Positions 5,254-6,054 of a DNA stretch of 6,054 nt are shown here, piece by piece. The stretch is from Scatosoma sp045645245 (GTDB lineage: Bacteria > Bacillota > Clostridia > Christensenellales > Borkfalkiaceae), in assembly GCA_045645245.1 (NCBI GenBank), contig JAZRIK010000038.1, forward strand, positions 1 through 6,054, given 5' to 3'. The stretch's first letter is position 1, and each line of letters opens with the position of its first letter. The notes under the pieces are model-generated. The model was not told the DNA's origin. It worked only from the letters and a program-made list of their open reading frames with translations, and did no database searches. A program made the position numbers and the translations under genes.

Positions 5254-6054
5254 TTATACTCCAAATAACAAATCGCCGTAGGTGGGGATAGGCCAAAAAT
5301 CAGCGGCGACCAGCATTTCCAGCTCGTCCGCGTTCTTGCGCAGTTTACCCATCAAGGACAGCACCTTTTGCTTATAATATCCGCCGCGTTTGGTCACGTC
5401 CGCGCATTTTTCCGCACTCGCAAGCGCTTTATCCAGTTTTTTCACGGTATCGTATGCGCTCGCAACCAAATCGCTGATTTTTGTCAGTAATTCTTCTTCG
5501 TACGCGCAGTCTAAACCCGAGCAAACCGATTTTTTGGACAGCAACGCGTCCGAAAGCGAGTGGCTGTACGCGCTCGCCGCGGGCAAAATGTCCTTCATCG
5601 CCATATCGACCATCGTGCGGCCTTCGATATGGAGCAGCTTGCAATAGCTTTCCATTAAAATTTCATAACGGGAAAGCATTTCCTTTTGCGTGTAGACCTT
5701 GTGCGAGGTGAACAGCGCAATATTCTTTTCCTTAATAAAATAGGGGAGTGCGTCGGGCGTCGTTTGCAAATTCAAAAGCCCGCGCTTATTCGCTTCGCGA
5801 ATCCATTCTTCACCGTAGCCGTTGCCGTTGAAAATAATCCGCTTGTGCGTCTTTACTACGCGCTTGATAAGCTCGTGCATAGCGTTTTCAAAATCAGCTG
5901 CGCCCTCTAACTCGTCCGCAAACTGCTTCAACGCTTCGGCAACCGCCGTGTTCAAAGTCGTGTTGCAATCGGAGATGGAAGCCGACGAACCGAGCATACG
6001 GAATTCGAATTTATTGCCCGTGAACGCAAAGGGCGAAGTGCGGTTTCTATCCGT
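5254..6054 (-). CDS. glnN: Type III glutamine synthetase, C-terminal part (5' end outside window)
   Basis: The frame is open from the right edge, giving 266 visible residues of a protein that is usually about 700 long. Glutamine synthetase makes glutamine from glutamate, ammonia and ATP in the cytoplasm. The first visible residues, DRNRTSPFAFTGNKFEFRM, are the family's substrate-binding segment, with the arginine and KFEFR expected there. They are followed by LGSSASISDCNTTLNT, typical of type III enzymes (GlnN) rather than types I or II. NGYGEEW, the ALPYFIKEKNIALF stretch, SRYEILMESYC and MAMKDILPAASAY continue the match. The C-terminal helical region (about visible residues 165-245) is more variable, and the chain ends WPIPTYGDLLFGV, also family-like. 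An internal ATG at 5997 is not the start. It is co-transcribed with nadE, and its promoter is outside the window. Confidence 0.95.
   Translation of the reverse strand, partial: TDRNRTSPFAFTGNKFEFRMLGSSASISDCNTTLNTAVAEALKQFADELEGAADFENAMHELIKRVVKTHKRIIFNGNGYGEEWIREANKRGLLNLQTTPDALPYFIKEKNIALFTSHKVYTQKEMLSRYEILMESYCKLLHIEGRTMVDMAMKDILPAASAYSHSLSDALLSKKSVCSGLDCAYEEELLTKISDLVASAYDTVKKLDKALASAEKCADVTKRGGYYKQKVLSLMGKLRKNADELEMLVAADFWPIPTYGDLLFGV
5259..5262 (-). promoter_or_regulatory. nadE ribosome binding site inside the end of the synthetase gene
   Basis: GGAG is formed by the last two sense codons (GGA GTA) of the upstream synthetase gene, 9 nt before the nadE ATG. Ribosomes finishing the synthetase pass directly over it, so the two genes are probably translationally coupled. 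Its position also rules out the upstream TTG as the start. Confidence 0.8.

Noticed and set aside
5250..5264. TTG at 5264 as the nadE start
   Set aside because: The TTG overlaps the GGAG ribosome binding site and the end of the synthetase gene. The ATG at 5249 is correctly spaced from that site.

Overview
The window looks like chromosomal DNA from an AT-leaning, low-to-mid GC Bacillota, most likely an uncultured Clostridia-type gut bacterium. The evidence is AGGAG-type ribosome binding sites, sigma-A promoters with extended -10 elements (TGn-TATAAT), a type III glutamine synthetase, an ammonia-dependent NAD synthetase and an M13 (PepO-like) peptidase. The taxonomic assignment is inference from gene types only.

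Bases 1-598 hold no protein gene. They contain a tandem array with a period of 184-194 bp that runs off the left edge. On the minus strand each unit carries the 5' half (positions 1 to 39 of the cloverleaf, ending just after the anticodon loop) of a tRNA-Pro with anticodon CGG. No copy has a matching 3' half in the window. A textbook-perfect sigma-A promoter (TTGACA, 17 bp, TATAAT) at 614-642 on the minus strand fires directly into the first copy about 10 nt downstream. The array therefore looks transcribed. This is the most unusual part of the window.

Bases 599-972 are a non-coding divergent promoter region. The tRNA-half promoter points left. A second good promoter (877-905) points right into a 429-residue membrane protein of the ArsB/NhaD/CitM ion-transporter superfamily (973-2262). 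Next comes a self-contained transcription unit for a cytoplasmic M13-family zinc metallopeptidase (promoter 2316-2344, CDS 2401-4299, strong intrinsic terminator 4318-4353).

Bases 4354-4511 separate this unit from a convergent, minus-strand operon. The gap holds an apparently orphan promoter (4380-4408, plus strand) and a near-perfect 39-nt inverted repeat whose arms resemble IS3-family insertion-sequence ends. The minus-strand operon is a type III glutamine synthetase (5254-6054, 5' part outside the window) followed after 4 nt by nadE (4512-5249). The nadE ribosome binding site lies inside the last codons of the synthetase gene. The pair links ammonia assimilation with ammonia-dependent NAD synthesis.
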